DNA of 64,000 nucleotides, taken from Anaeramoeba flamelloides (taxonomy: Eukaryota > Metamonada > Anaeramoebidae). The notes below the pieces were generated by a model. That model was not told the origin of the DNA. It did no database searches and was given only the letters and a program-made list of their open reading frames with translations. Below are positions 45,557 to 57,424 of the stretch, piece by piece (the first letter of the stretch is position 1; the number at the start of each line of letters is the position of its first letter). The stretch is taken from the NCBI GenBank assembly GCA_027625915.1, contig JANTQA010000036.1:11491001-11555000 (forward strand). The letters are read 5' to 3'. A program made the position numbers and the translations under genes.

Positions 45557-48500
45557 ATGAACAAACCCAAGAAGTCTAAAAAGAAACCAAAGACAAAGAT
45601 TAAAAATAAAGGCAAATATGAAAAACCGAAAAGACGAAAAAAAAAAGAAGAAACAAAAAAACAAAGATCCTAAAGAACTCTAGACATCCAAATTCCTGTT
45701 GAACACCAAATCCCTCAATGCCAAGTTTGTGAAGAAAAAAAAGCAGACCTTTATTGCAAGCAATGTTTAGTTCATTGTTGCAAAAAATGTGAACCACAAG
45801 TACACACAAATTTTCTAAGAAAATTACATCATGAGTCCACTTTCAAAGAGCCTTACATTCGACGGTAAAAGTAATTTGATTTCTATTTTTTTCTTTTATT
45901 CTTTTTGATGGTTTTAATTTTTTTTTGTTTTGGAGATCTGAGCAATAGGCTTGAAATTATTAAAAAATAAGATTATTTTGTTGTTTTATCAATCTTATTT
46001 GTTTGTATGGATCAAACTCCCAGAAGTTTTTTATCAAAGCTTTGTTTTCAATTTTGGGAATATTTTCTCTCTTAAGAAGTTAGTCAAGCTTTACCATTTA
46101 CTAACTTGAAATTTTTGGAAAGTTATAAATGAACACAAATTGCCTTAGGTGTTCTATGGCTAAAATACTCTCTTTCAGAGTCAAAAGTTATGACATTTAA
46201 AAAAAAAATTTTTCATTAATTTTTCTGATTTTTGTCTTTGAATTAAAAACAAACCATCAAGCTTATTAGGATAGGCTTCTAGAAACCTTCAATTTTAAAA
46301 AAAGAGTACATTTTTTAGAATACAATTGTTTCAATAACCCATGTTGACGTTTTTGTTTGTGTTTTTCAGAATTTTTTGTGTTGTTTTTGTAAATACCTTT
46401 TGTTGTTTTTTTTTTTTTTAACTGGTTTTTTTTTTTCGATAACTGTTGGTTTTGGTTTTCTAATTTGCAGTTTTTGAAAAATACATTTCATTAAAAACCT
46501 TACTTTCCAAACCAAACAGTATTTACATGAGATCATTTTTTCAAATCATTTTTCTACAACCTTTCAAGTTCAATTACCCCATTTTTGAACCAACCCTATC
46601 AAATTTAAACAAACTTGTCACCAAAATCTAACCACCAAATCTTTCAGTTTGATCTATTAAAAAACAACAACAAAGTAGAGACTAGTCTATTCTGAAAAAC
46701 TGTTTTGGAGCTATCTAAATGTGCAAAAATGTTTTCAAAAATTTTCAAGTTTTTTTGGGAAAACTAATGAAAAAATATTTCACTTTATTTTCATTTTTTA
46801 CCTTTTGGTCAAAAAATCGTCCTTGATTAAAATTTTCGATTCAGTTTTCCACTGTTTGAAAATATTTTGTTAATTTGTTAAGAAACGAATGTTTGGGTGA
46901 GTTTCTTCTCTTTAATGAGTTGATCAATAAAGTAGGAACTTTTTTTTAAATTCCAAACAAACTTAATCTCTTCTTTTAAATTTTCAGTGTTTCTTCATTC
47001 GGTAATAATTCCTCTCATCTTTGAAATATTCCAAAACTAAATCAAGATTTAAAGAGGTGTACTGTTATAGTTGCTGTTAATTATAAGTTTTGGTGATTCT
47101 TTTTATTGTCTCTCTTTGAAAATTTATGTTTCTTTTGGATTATTTTTATTTGTCAAAAATTACTTTTGATTTTTAGACAGTTTTTAAATTGAACAAATAA
47201 ATTTAAAAATTGAATTTTAGTTAAATACAATACTCAAAATGATTTCTACTGAGATGAAATTAACTTTTTGTGTAAAAAAGAGTTATTTCAGATCTCTAAG
47301 GATATAAAATTATTGGAATTTTTTGAGATTGGTGAATGGAATTATTTTTACAACAAAACCCTTTTAATTAACATTTTGAACAATTGGTATTCCTGTCATT
47401 TTTATTTTTATTTTTATAATTCTAGTAGTATTTGGGATAATAAAAAAAAATATAAAATTTTATCAAAATTGGTTCATTATTAAAGAATTTCCAAAAAAAA
47501 CAGAGTTCCACCCATTAGCCTTTAAATCATCTCTTGTAATTGGTGGATTTTATTTATTTATTTGGTTCTTTTTTATGTTCTCTATATTGTGCTGGATAAG
47601 AATCCTTAATGAAGTAATATTCCAGAATTAAAATTAAAGGTAATCAGCTGAAAATTTATACTTTCTAAAAATATTCAACAAGAGCATTGGTTAATGACCA
47701 AATCATTTGAAAATAAATTCTATTTTAAAAAGTTTAATAATGAGAGCTAATTAGATCTTGAAAAATTTCAATACTCGTGGGTTACAAAAAGATCTCTTGT
47801 CTTGTTCATTCAATTAGAAGAAAAAATATTTTTAGGGGATCTTTGAATAAATCAATTTTCATCAATTTATACGAGAATGATTGTATTATTGTCAAGAACG
47901 ACTTCGTTTAGTAAAAAAAAAACATACTCTTGAAAACTTTTCATTTTCTTCAACAATTAAAAACCCAAAACACTATTTCAAAATTTTTTAACAATAGTTA
48001 AAAATACAAAATTTGGGAAAACAAAAAAATGTTTAAAAAATAAAAAGATCCTATTTTGAATTATAACAAAAAAATCGATTTATTTCACAAAATAGGTTTA
48101 TACAGTCAAATTTCCATTTTTAAGACACAAACTTTGAAGGAAAATTAATACACAAAAAAAATCCCAAATTCAGGAACAAAATTCAAATTCAACTAAAATA
48201 ATTTTTTATAAAAAAATTCCAAAAAAATGTTCCTTAATTTGAAATTTTTTTGTACCTAAATTTCGTTCAAAGTTTGTGTCATAGAAGTGGAACTGACTGT
48301 AATCATGAGGGAATTTGATGAAACAAAAGCAGTCAATCTTTTAAAACCTTTTACATTAATCCAAGAATTACCCTCAAAAGTCGATTTAACTCTGTGCAAT
48401 GTGTGGATCTGTGTATTACTATCTTCCAATGCCCCGGCCTGGAAAAAAAAACATGAGTTCAATTTTTAATAATGGGTTAAAGGTTATCAACACTGGTTAT

Positions 48501-51124
48501 TTAAATCAATGTACACATTACTGTGAATTGCAATATAAAGTAACAAAATTTTAATTTATCTTTCCATAAATTAAAAAAAAATAAAGAAACAGAAGAATTA
48601 AAATAAAGCATCAAAAGGCACACAATTCTTACAAACCTTATTACAATAAATTTTAAAAAATTAAACAATTTAAATTTGACTTTGATCTTCAAAATTTTTT
48701 TTCAGAAAGATTAACGAAATTTATGTTTACTTCATTTACCATAAATAGTTAAACTTAATGTTAGTAATCAAGTGTATAGGTTTAAGGTAAAAAATTTTGA
48801 AAAAATTCTTTAAAACAAAAAGATCTTTCTTTACTTCTGAAAATTAAATCACAAAATCTTCAATTTTGAAAAAACCAAGTTTTTTACAATCACAAAGCAT
48901 TTTATAAAAACATTTATATTTACAGTTTTATTCGTTAAAAATTTTTTTAATTGATTTTTAGATTTAGAGCATTTAAAAAAAAACATGAACTCCAACTTTG
49001 TAGACTTCTTTAAAATCGAAAAAAAAAAAAACAAAACAAGAAACAAGAAAATATTTTAAAAAGCAAAAAAACATTTGAAAAAATAATTTTCAGTTGAACA
49101 ATTGAAAAATTTTCTTGATAAGAATATGGAACCAAACCTAAAACCCCACTTCCAATAACATTATAAAGTGAGTCAGCATTTTTGAAAAATATTTTGGTGA
49201 AAATGTATAAATTTTAAAAATAGATATAGATATATATACATATATATATATATATATTTCGAAAAAAAAAAAAAACATTTAAAAAATAGATTCGTTATTA
49301 AACAAATTAACCTCTCACTTAAATTTGAAATCAAAATAAAAATTAGATCATATAATAAACAATTTTATTCCTTCCTATGGAAAAGATAGACTAATATTTC
49401 GAAACAAATTCAAAGAAATAAATCTTAATGAATTAATTTTAAAAAATGAAGATTTGAAATTATTTTGATTAATTAATAATGGCAAAACCTACAGTCAGTT
49501 CCACTTTTAAGACACAAACTTTGAATGAAATTTAAGGTACATCAAAAACTCAAATTAAAGCACATTTTTTGGAATTTTTTTTACTCAAATTATTTTACGA
49601 GAATTTGAATTTTGTACCTTAATTTGAGACTTTTTTTGTGTATTAATTTTCCTTCAAAGTTTGTGTCTTAAAAATGGAACTTACTGTATAATTTAACACT
49701 TAAATTTCATGAAAGGAAATTCCAGTCTGGGTGAAACGATAGTGGAATTTACACTTCTCCAATAATAATAAGAAAATAAAATAAAATAAACAATTTTCTT
49801 TGAATTTCTAGTAGTTTTTAGTTTTTACTGAATAACCCCTTCATAGAATCGAAAATAAAAATCTAAAATATTTCTTCTGGATTTATTTATAATATATTAT
49901 TTTTTCTATTTGTTTATTAAATTTATTTGTTTATTTTTATTATTCCATTGTTTTATTTTTAAAATTTATACAAAAAAGAAATCAATCCAAATTTTTGTTA
50001 CAAACATAAGAAAGAATTATGCTTTTATTGTAAAGATGAAAATGAATTAATATGCAGTAAATGCCATCGAAATTGTAGAAAAAATAATCATTCGACATTA
50101 ATCCTATATGATTATTCAAATGAAATTTTTCAGAAAAATCAAAATAATTATAAATAAAATCCAAAAAGAAGAAATTCAAAACAATGAAACAATCAAATGC
50201 ACACATGTAAATCAAAATAAATTAACACAAGAAATCAAAGAACTTGCAAATTTTATCGAAAATGAATCGGATTTATTGATCCAAAAAATTCAAAATTCAA
50301 AAATAAATTATCTAAATTTATTAAATAAAGTTGAAATAAAATCAAATACGAAATTTACTAAAATTTTGAAGGAAAAAGATGAAAAACAGAAAAAACTAAA
50401 TAAAAATAAAAACAAAATAAAAAAGATGGAAAAATTGGAAAGAGATGAAAAAAAAATCAAATTAATTCGGGAATCAAAGGAAATACTCCCAAAGGGAGTA
50501 GAAGATGAAGAAGAAAGGAAAAGAAAATGGGAAAAGAAGAAATTGAAGGGAGAAGTTGGAAGGGAGAAGGGGGGAAAGATAGAAGAAGAGAGAAAAGAAT
50601 TTGATCCAAAAATGAATTGGGGAAATAAAATAAAATTGAAAAACGAAAATAAAACTGCTTGGAATCCGTCATCCTATTTTGATGAAATAATATGTGGAAA
50701 AAAAATATATTCTAGCGGAAAACACCAAATAAAAATCCAAATAGACCAATTCCCAAATTTCAAAAATCAATGGAACCAAATCCGTTTAGGAGTAGTCAAA
50801 ACCGAAAATAGGGGAAATTTTATCAAAAATTGTGATTGGGAAGGAACATATTATTTTGAGACCTGGTGGGATAAAAAGAAAAACCAAAGCCCAAAACAGA
50901 AAAAAGAAAACGGAAAAATTATAAATAAAATGTACCCAGAAAATATTTTTTTAAAAAAAAATGATATTTTCGAAATTTTACTCGATATGGATATTAAAAA
51001 AATTTCTTTCAAAATTAATGAAAAAAATCTCGATGGATGGGGAAATTTACCCGAAAAAGTCAATTTTTTTGCATATTTGTACTACCTGAATGGACAAGAA
51101 AAAAATCAAATAACAATAATTTGA
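45557..51124 (+). CDS. TRIM-like protein: two B-box zinc fingers, coiled coil, SPRY-like tail; possibly a pseudogene
   Basis: Exon 1 (45557-45864) has a Lys-rich start, then a first B-box (CQVCEEKKADLYCKQC, later HCCKKC and VHTN) and a GTAAAAG donor in phase 2. A last exon from about 49979 encodes a second B-box (FCYKHKKELCFYC, ICSKCH, NNHST), a long charged coiled coil, and a C-terminal SPRY-like domain (IRLGVVKTENRG, FEILLDMDIKKISFKINE). B-box/SPRY proteins are typically E3 ligases or innate sensors. The 4.1 kb gap holds family E and F elements. A 14-base candidate exon at 46988-47001 (after TTTTCAG, before GTAATA) would join the two outer exons in frame. Oddities: an in-frame TAA at 45671-45673 before the B-box, and a TAA at 50155-50157 after which the frame continues at +1. 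No RING is seen. Either the gene uses unusual decoding or it is decaying. Confidence 0.6.
48040..48520 (+). mobile_element. Family E element, copy 2 (right half, interrupted by F copy 1)
   Basis: TTTTGAATTATAAC at about 48054 precedes the F insertion. After it come GAATTTGATGAAACAAAAGC, CTCAAAAGTCGATTTAA, AATGGGTTAAAGG and CACTGGTTATTTA, matching E copy 1 in order. The left half is not recognisable. The apparent open frames at 48287-48469 and 48256-48462 are therefore element sequence, not a gene. Confidence 0.65.
48103..48299. mobile_element. Family F element, copy 1 (197 bp MITE, TA-flanked)
   Basis: TA borders CAGTCAAATTTCCATTTTTA at the left and AAGTGGAACTGACTG with TA at the right; the ends are inverted copies of about 40 bases (AAGACACAAACTTTGAA inside). 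It sits inside E copy 2. Confidence 0.85.
49228..49258. repeat. AT microsatellite
   Basis: TATA/CATA run within the TRIM-like gene's large gap. Confidence 0.8.
49492..49686. mobile_element. Family F element, copy 2 (195 bp MITE, TA-flanked)
   Basis: Ends CAGTCAGTTCCACTTTTAAG and, reversed, CAGTAAGTTCCATTTTTAAG, both followed by ACACAAACTTTGAA. TA on both sides. Nearly perfect inverted arms, so a young copy. Confidence 0.9.
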
Positions 51125-53005
51125 AAAAATAAATATGTTTATTTTATTTTTTTTTTCGTGTATACGTGTATATTCGTGCGACCACCCCAGGTCTAAAATA
51201 TAATCAAAGATCCTTGCGGTTCCAAATACCTGGAGTTCCATTACTAGAATTAAGGTCATTCAATATGAGAATATTGTTCGTTTTCCAATATAATCTCCTG
51301 CTCATTTTTTATCCATAGATAAAAATTAATAATTGATTAAAAAGTTTTACAAATTAAGATGATCCACTCAGCCCACATCAGATACATCACAGAGGATTCG
51401 TTTTGATCAAAAATTTAGAAATGAAAGATGACCATATTAATTGGTTCAAAAAAAAAAAAAAAGAAATAAACCTTTAGAAAAAATACATTTTATTATTATT
51501 ATTTTACGGATCTTTTTTTAAAAAATTTATCAAAAAAAAAGGAAACGCAATAAAGAATGTTACTGACATATTTTTTATTTTTGATATTTAATATTAAATA
51601 AAAAGAGAGAAATGAAGACTCGTGAATTATGTTTATTTTAATAAAAAAAAAAAAAATCAAGAGAATAGAAGTCTACACACTATTGAATATGTCAAAAGAA
51701 TTTTAGAAAAGAAAAAATATTTTTAGTACAAAAATAAATTAAGTCAATTATTAATTATTTCTATTTTCTATTGAATAATAAATAAAAAGTATGTAAAAAT
51801 TAACGACAAATAATCTCTGGCGACATCTATTATTAATTTAGATCAAAGAATAGATCAAAAAAAAGAAAAGAAAAATCTTGAAAATTATTAATTATTTTAT
51901 AAAGTAAAATTATTAAAAAATAAACTTTTAAAGAATAAAAACTTTTAAAAAAAAAATCTTATACATTTAATTCTACAATTAATTCCAAATTTACTCTATT
52001 TTTAATTTTATTTAAAATAATGAAAGAATAATAAAAAGGTTTAAATACAACTATTAATTCGAAAAAGATTGAGTCAAAATTATTGTTTACAAAATATTCG
52101 AAATAAAGAGTATCAAAGTGCAAATAAAATAAAACTTTAGGTTATTTGTTTTTGATTAATTTTTGATTTCTTTGTATAATTAAAATGAAAATTATTTCAG
52201 AACTGTAGAATAGAAAAGTAAATTAAAAAAGAAATTTTAAATATACACAATTTCATCTTGTAAAATTTTAAATTATTAATTTCATTTATTTTTGATATTT
52301 GATGAAATTGAATATTTTGAACTGAAAAAAAAGATTTTAATTTATCTCAATAGATATAAATATAAAAAATTAAAATTTCAAATTTGTATATGATTTAAAA
52401 AAGTTAAAAGAATAAGAAATTTTCCAGTTAAAAATAAACAGTCATAATTAATGAATTACACAGCCCTTCAAGGGTTTGAATGGATATTTCAAGATTAAAA
52501 ATTTATTTGAGAAAATTTCAAATTTAAATCATTTTTATATATTTTGATCAATTTTTTCTATTTTTTTCTTGTTAAGTAGTTGATTTGAAATTTAAAATTC
52601 TATTTTAATATCGTTGGTTATTGAGTAAAAAAAATGTATTACTAATGTTATAAAACACGAAAATAATTCTTAAGAAATCCCTTTAATTTCTATTTCAAAG
52701 ATTATTTGATCTTCAATTAAAGATCGAAATGAAAATTGTTCTTTTTTTTCAATGGGGACTTAAAGATTTTGAATATTTCAATTTTTTGAAAATATATTAA
52801 TTGATTAGTTTTATAGTATATTATAAATTTCAACTATTCTCTGATTTTTTTTGTCCACTTTTTTCTTATTTATTCTTGTAATCTCATTCAGAAGTAATAA
52901 TTGATATTTGGATTTAAATTTGGCCCCGCTGGTTAACATAAACAAAATTTAGAAAATCTTCATTCAGTTTGCAAATAATTTTTAATCTTTAGGGATATTT
53001 TTCTA

Positions 53006-53201
53006 GAGTCAATTCCATAATTAAGGCACAAATTTCAACAAAAATTAAGGCACAAATAAAAATCTCAAATTAAGGCACAAAATTCAAATTCTAGTGAAAT
53101 AATTTATAAAAAAAAAAATTCCAAAAATGTACTTTAATTTAAGATTTTTTTTATACCTTAAATTTCATCGAAAGTTTGTGCCTTAAAAGTGAAACTAACT
53201 G
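53006..53201. mobile_element. Family F element, copy 3 (196 bp)
   Basis: TA then GAGTCAATTCCATAATTAAG at the left and GCCTTAAAAGTGAAACTAAC at the right, with the family's internal AATTCAAATTCTAG word. Its left arm has an extra internal repeat of AAATTAAGGCACAAA. Confidence 0.85.
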
Positions 53202-53774
53202 TTACATTAAAAGTGATTATGTTTGTAATAGACTAATGGATTACGAATTGAATTTTATTTTACTGCAAAAAGGTGACAAGCTTGGATTTAATTTGGTAAT
53301 ATGGGTTTTATTCAACAATAAATCATATTTTAGCCCACTCCAAGATAATAAATAAATTACAAATTATTATATTGCCAAATTTGTAAAAAAATACATTTTT
53401 ATTAGTGGTTAAACAAATAGTACAACTTTTTTATCTTAAGATATTTTAATAAGATTATGAATATCTATTTGTTGAAAAATTAAAATTTAACAAAGTTTTC
53501 ATTCAATTTTTTCCAAAAAGGGTTTGAAGAGTAAAAACAATCTCTAAACGATTTAAGAATTAAAAAAGGATGTTATAAGATTTACTTTTTAAATCATTAA
53601 TATATTTCAAAGAATTATTTATGTTTCTGTTCTTGTAGTAAAACCTCGTATAGTAAAAAAATTGAACTAGGATATGAATTTGAAAAAAAAACCTCACTAT
53701 TTCTGAGCAGATACTGATTCTTGTTAGAATTTACTAACAAATCACTTTGTTCAACAATACACAAAATTCAAATT

Positions 53775-53920
53775 CGGGATTTTAGATGTTACTCCGAGTG
53801 TCATAGAGTACCGTAGAGTGCCTATGTTGTCCAGAATTTAAAATAATTAAGTTAAATCATTGATTTAACTCAATTCTTTTTAATTCTGGAAAACCCTATG
53901 GTGGTTTTTTTATCTTTAAG
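53775..53920 (+). repeat. Family B dispersed repeat, copy 3 (partial)
   Basis: CCGTAGAGTGCC, then TTAACTCAATTCTTTTTAAT and TTCTGGAAAA match the middle of 17028-17310. It abuts D copy 1. Confidence 0.5.
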
Positions 53921-53922
53921 GG

Positions 53923-54666
53923 ATTAACGCCACAATAGATTTCTCTATAATCAAAGTGTGTTGTAATTGGGTGTAAATTATATTAGTACACCATGGCTCA
54001 AATAGCTCTAAAAAATCTATTATAAATGTTATTGCACAATAAATCATTACCTTTTTTACTAATTATCACAATTAAAAAAGTTTCATTTTGAAAAATTATT
54101 TTTAATTTTCCTTTTCCAAATCTAAAAATTAAATACCAATATACAGTATTCTGGTATTCAATAATTTAGATTTAGAACTTCCAAAAGTAAATATTTTTAT
54201 AATTTTTGAATTTCAAAGATTAACTCAATAATCATCAACATAAAAGTACAAAGACTGATTAGTTTTGTTTGCTTTTGATAAACCTAATTGTAGCATCAAT
54301 ATATTTGCATGATTTGAGAAATAATTTGTCAAAAAAATTTATTCGTTAATTAATTGTTTTAAAAAAAAACGAATTTTTTATTAACTAATCTACATTTCGC
54401 CACAAATTTAAGAAAGATATTTTGTTACTTTGTAGTCAGGATATTGATAATTCAACCTTTAAATTTATGGCAAAATGCAGATTTTATTCTGTAATTGCTG
54501 GGTTTTTTACTTATACATAGGATCATTTTTAATTGATGAGATCAACAATTATTACGACTTGACTAATCGATTTTTTAGATACATTTGAACCATGTAACAC
54601 TAATGTGATTTGGTCCAATAACAACATACTTTGATCATAGGCTTCTCCTTGGTAGACGCTAATAAT
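53923..54666. mobile_element. Family D element, copy 1 (about 744 bp, about 80-bp inverted ends)
   Basis: The left end ATTAACGCC is followed by CTATAATCAAAGTGTGTTGT and CCATGGCTCAAAT. The right end, reverse-complemented, gives ATTAGCGTC, CTATGATCAAAGTATGTTGT and ACATGGTTCAAAT. The interior matches 57507-59233 almost throughout, minus the C and E insertions there. Non-coding. Confidence 0.85.
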
Positions 54667-54766
54667 TTAAGAAAGAAAATGAAAATTTTAATCAATTTTC
54701 ATTTATTTTCTTTTGAATTAAAAAAACCTAACGGGCAATAAGAGGAAATTAATTTCTTCCCTTCAA

Positions 54767-54773
<7 letters not shown>

Positions 54774-54820
<47 letters not shown>
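54774..54820. repeat. TA microsatellite
   Basis: About 45 bases of uninterrupted TA. Confidence 0.95.
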
Positions 54821-54987
54821 CTATATCTGTATACATATATCCATTTCATTTTATCTTAAAGTGCTTGTAAGGAATAAAAACAAAAAAGTGAAGGTTTTGA
54901 AAAACAATTGTTATTTATTTTATTTTTTTGTTATTTGTAAGACAACGACAAAAAAACAAATTTGTTTGTCTATCTTTATAAATGTAA

Positions 54988-56160
54988 TTAAAAAATTCGT
55001 AAAGTAGTATCAGACGATCCATTTTTAGTAAGGAATTTTTTAAAAGGTTGTATAGGGTTGTCGCATACTGGGCAGTTTTGGTTTAGCTCTTCGTGTAACA
55101 AAATACACTCGTGGCAAAATGTATGGTTACAGCTAATTTTCACAGGCAAGGATGCTGCTTGGTTGCAACTGGAACAAATAATTTGCCTTTGGCGGTTGTC
55201 AATTTTGGTACCCACCAATGGCGCCTCGGTAATATATTCTTGCCATCTTTGGATTGTTCCTTTCAAAACGTTGAGGCAAATAAAAAATTTAATTACGAGA
55301 TAAGACATTTGGATTGTCCAAGTGATTGTGCCGTGTTGGGATTTCATGGACAAATACACAGACCAGGCTCGAATTGGCAAAAGTGCTCTATACAAGACAA
55401 ATGTGTGCACGATCGATGACAAGAGAGATCTGAATTTGATTGAATTTTTGATGAATTGTAATGGGAGAGTCAGAATGGCGATCGAGTTGGCGACAATATT
55501 GAAGCAAATTGCTAAGCGATCTGCTAAATAGGTAATGAATAAAGTCTGTGTAAAAATTAATGGTGGCTTTGGGTTGATAGGCCATAAGAAGACCATCATT
55601 TTGTAGAGCTTTAATTTGATCAACACTTGGAAGTAGACTAAAGCAAGAATCGCTGTGGTGATCCACGACAGGATCTTGAGAAAAAGAAATTTGCTCTCGC
55701 TTTTTTTTCGGAGATCTTCGTTTGCTTGGCTTTTGGTGATTAGTTTTAGTGTGAACTTTCGAATGTAATTATTACAAATAATGATGGTGACTTCGAAAAA
55801 AATAATTGTCAAAATTATGTGTATTTTTTCCACAACAAAAACAAACAGCAAGATCAAATTCAAGATTTCCTGCTTTCCTGAAAACTTTAAGAAATTATTG
55901 CTATTCATCCCACTAATTATTCTTTTAATCCTTTGAATGCTTCCATTTCCTCCGTTCTCTTCATTTTCTTGTTCTTGGTTTAAAAACGGCTCGTTCTCTT
56001 CGTCGTTCTCTTCAGAAAGATAACTTTCTCCCAGATCTGGTAATAATCGTTGATCATCCCTTTCGTTTTGGTCGTCTGCATTGAGATCGATTATCGATCC
56101 AAAGATATCATTTTCGTTTGCAGACTCGTTTCCACTTGATTTTTGTTTGTGGTAAATCAT
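54988..56160 (-). CDS. RNFT1/RNFT2-type RING finger and transmembrane E3 ubiquitin ligase (390 aa)
   Basis: Single exon, ATG at 56160, stop TAA at 54988-54990. The first 75 residues are acidic and Asn-rich. Residues 98-300 hold about five hydrophobic segments including the family-like FIKNSIKFRSLLSSIVHTFV region and LLPIRAWSVYL. The C3HC4 RING has Cys329, Cys332, Cys344, His346, Cys349, Cys352, Cys363 and Cys366. The C terminus ends SSDTTLRIF, matching the SSHLQIY-type ending of RNFT proteins. In animals RNFT1 is an ER-membrane E3 linked to ER-associated degradation; that role is inferred here. Length and architecture fit the family well, and no frame damage is seen. Confidence 0.88.
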   Translation of the reverse strand: MIYHKQKSSGNESANENDIFGSIIDLNADDQNERDDQRLLPDLGESYLSEENDEENEPFLNQEQENEENGGNGSIQRIKRIISGMNSNNFLKFSGKQEILNLILLFVFVVEKIHIILTIIFFEVTIIICNNYIRKFTLKLITKSQANEDLRKKSESKFLFLKILSWITTAILALVYFQVLIKLKLYKMMVFLWPINPKPPLIFTQTLFITYLADRLAICFNIVANSIAILTLPLQFIKNSIKFRSLLSSIVHTFVLYRALLPIRAWSVYLSMKSQHGTITWTIQMSYLVIKFFICLNVLKGTIQRWQEYITEAPLVGTKIDNRQRQIICSSCNQAASLPVKISCNHTFCHECILLHEELNQNCPVCDNPIQPFKKFLTKNGSSDTTLRIF

Positions 56161-57340
56161 TGGTTTTGGAGTGTGTTTTTTGCTTTGTGTTTTGTGTTTT
56201 TTTTTTTTTATTTTAATTTGTAATTTTGTTTTGTTTTCTTTTCTTTTCTGAAAGTTATTTCAATAAAAAGGATCAAATTGTCAATCAATTATTAGAACAG
56301 ATTAAAAAGTGTTTGTGTTTTAATTATTAACAAATGAACTCTTTTTATATTAAGGAGTTTTTTTTTTTTTTTGAAAAATGGTTGATTTTATTTTCTTTCC
56401 TCTCGTTAGCCTGAAATGATTAAAAGGAAATATATTTGATTTGTTTTTGTCAATTTGAAAAGAAAAAATGTTGAAGAAACCAAAGAAATAAAAAAATGAA
56501 ATGAACTCAAATCAGAGTTGACTTTCCAATGTGTGTACTTTAATTTTCATTATTATTTTGGAACATTTTTTTTGAAATCCTATTTATTTTGATTCAATTT
56601 TGATAGTACACATATCCATCAAATACAAAGATATTCTTATGTTTTCTCAGAACTGATTTTTCAATCTATTGAGAGGTTAAGCAGTCTGGGACGATATATC
56701 AAAAATAAATTTGAGAAATCAAAAAACAAAATAGTGAAGAAGAGATTACCAAGATATTGAAGAAGAAAGAGAGAGCAAGAAGGTTATTTTCATTTTTGTT
56801 TCATCAATAGTGTTATTTAGGGTTGTTTATTTTGTTTTTATCTTGAACTTTTTTGAAATTTTGATTCCTTTTTCTTGAAAAATACTTTGCCTTATTGATT
56901 AAAACCAATAGAAAACTCAATACAAATTCAAATAGTGTTGAAGCTGTGATGATAAATGAAATGAAATAAATTTAAAAAAAAGTTTTTTCAAGATCGAATC
57001 TTTTTGATTTCAAAATTTAGGAAATGTTTATTGTTTCTTTTTGATGATGAAATCCAAAATCAAGTTTCTAGTTTTTTGTGTTTGATTTCTTCTATGAGTT
57101 TAAAGATTTTAAGTTTCAAATTTAAAATGAAAAAATCCAAAAACGTTTTATTTGAAATTGTTGAAGATTTTTACATCAAATAAACAGAAGGAAAAAAAAA
57201 AAAAAAACAATTAAGGGAAAAAAATTATTTAATTAGAATAATTTATTGGATCAATCAAATGAAAAAAAAATTCAAGATCGATTTGATTCAAAGTTACTGA
57301 AACAGAAAGAAAAAGTGTTGATGTCTTTAAAAAGAAAATA
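56161..57340. other. Intergenic, AT-rich
   Basis: No gene seen. The first 100 bases upstream of the RNFT-like start are T/G-rich on the plus strand and may hold its promoter and 5' UTR. The last 65 bases match the downstream flank of tRNA-Phe copy 1. Confidence 0.55.
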
Positions 57341-57351
57341 AAAAAGAAAAA
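57341..57351 (-). terminator. RNA polymerase III T-run terminator of tRNA-Phe copy 2
   Basis: On the minus strand the tRNA is followed by TTTTTCTTTTT. Confidence 0.7.
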
Positions 57352-57424
57352 TGGTTCTTCCGTGGCTCGAACACGGGACATTTAGATCTTCAGTCTAACG
57401 CTCTTCCAGCTGAGCTAAAGAACC
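57352..57424 (-). tRNA. tRNA-Phe (anticodon GAA), second copy, inverted
   Basis: The 73 bases, reverse-complemented, are identical to 6569-6641 with the same perfect cloverleaf. The 12 bases upstream (CTCTCAATGTAT) and a downstream block (AAAGACATCAACACT, then TTCTTTCT and ACTTTGAAT) are also shared, so the duplicated unit is about 170 bases. Confidence 0.97.

Larger units (their letters stand above)
51125..54987. other. Intergenic region with F, B and D repeats
   Basis: No gene supported. The first 150 bases after the TRIM-like stop are a little GC-richer (GTGCGACCACCCCAGGTCT) and may be 3' UTR. It contains F copy 3, B copy 3, D copy 1 and a TA microsatellite at 54774-54820. Confidence 0.55.

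Noticed and set aside
48256-48469. Open frames on both strands of about 60-68 codons with natural-looking residues
   Set aside because: The sequence is family E element, matched by copies at 44858-45345 and 58153-58629 where the frames are not kept.
55058-55666. Plus and minus open frames overlapping the RNFT-like gene
   Set aside because: Alternative-frame shadows of a well-matched RING protein gene.
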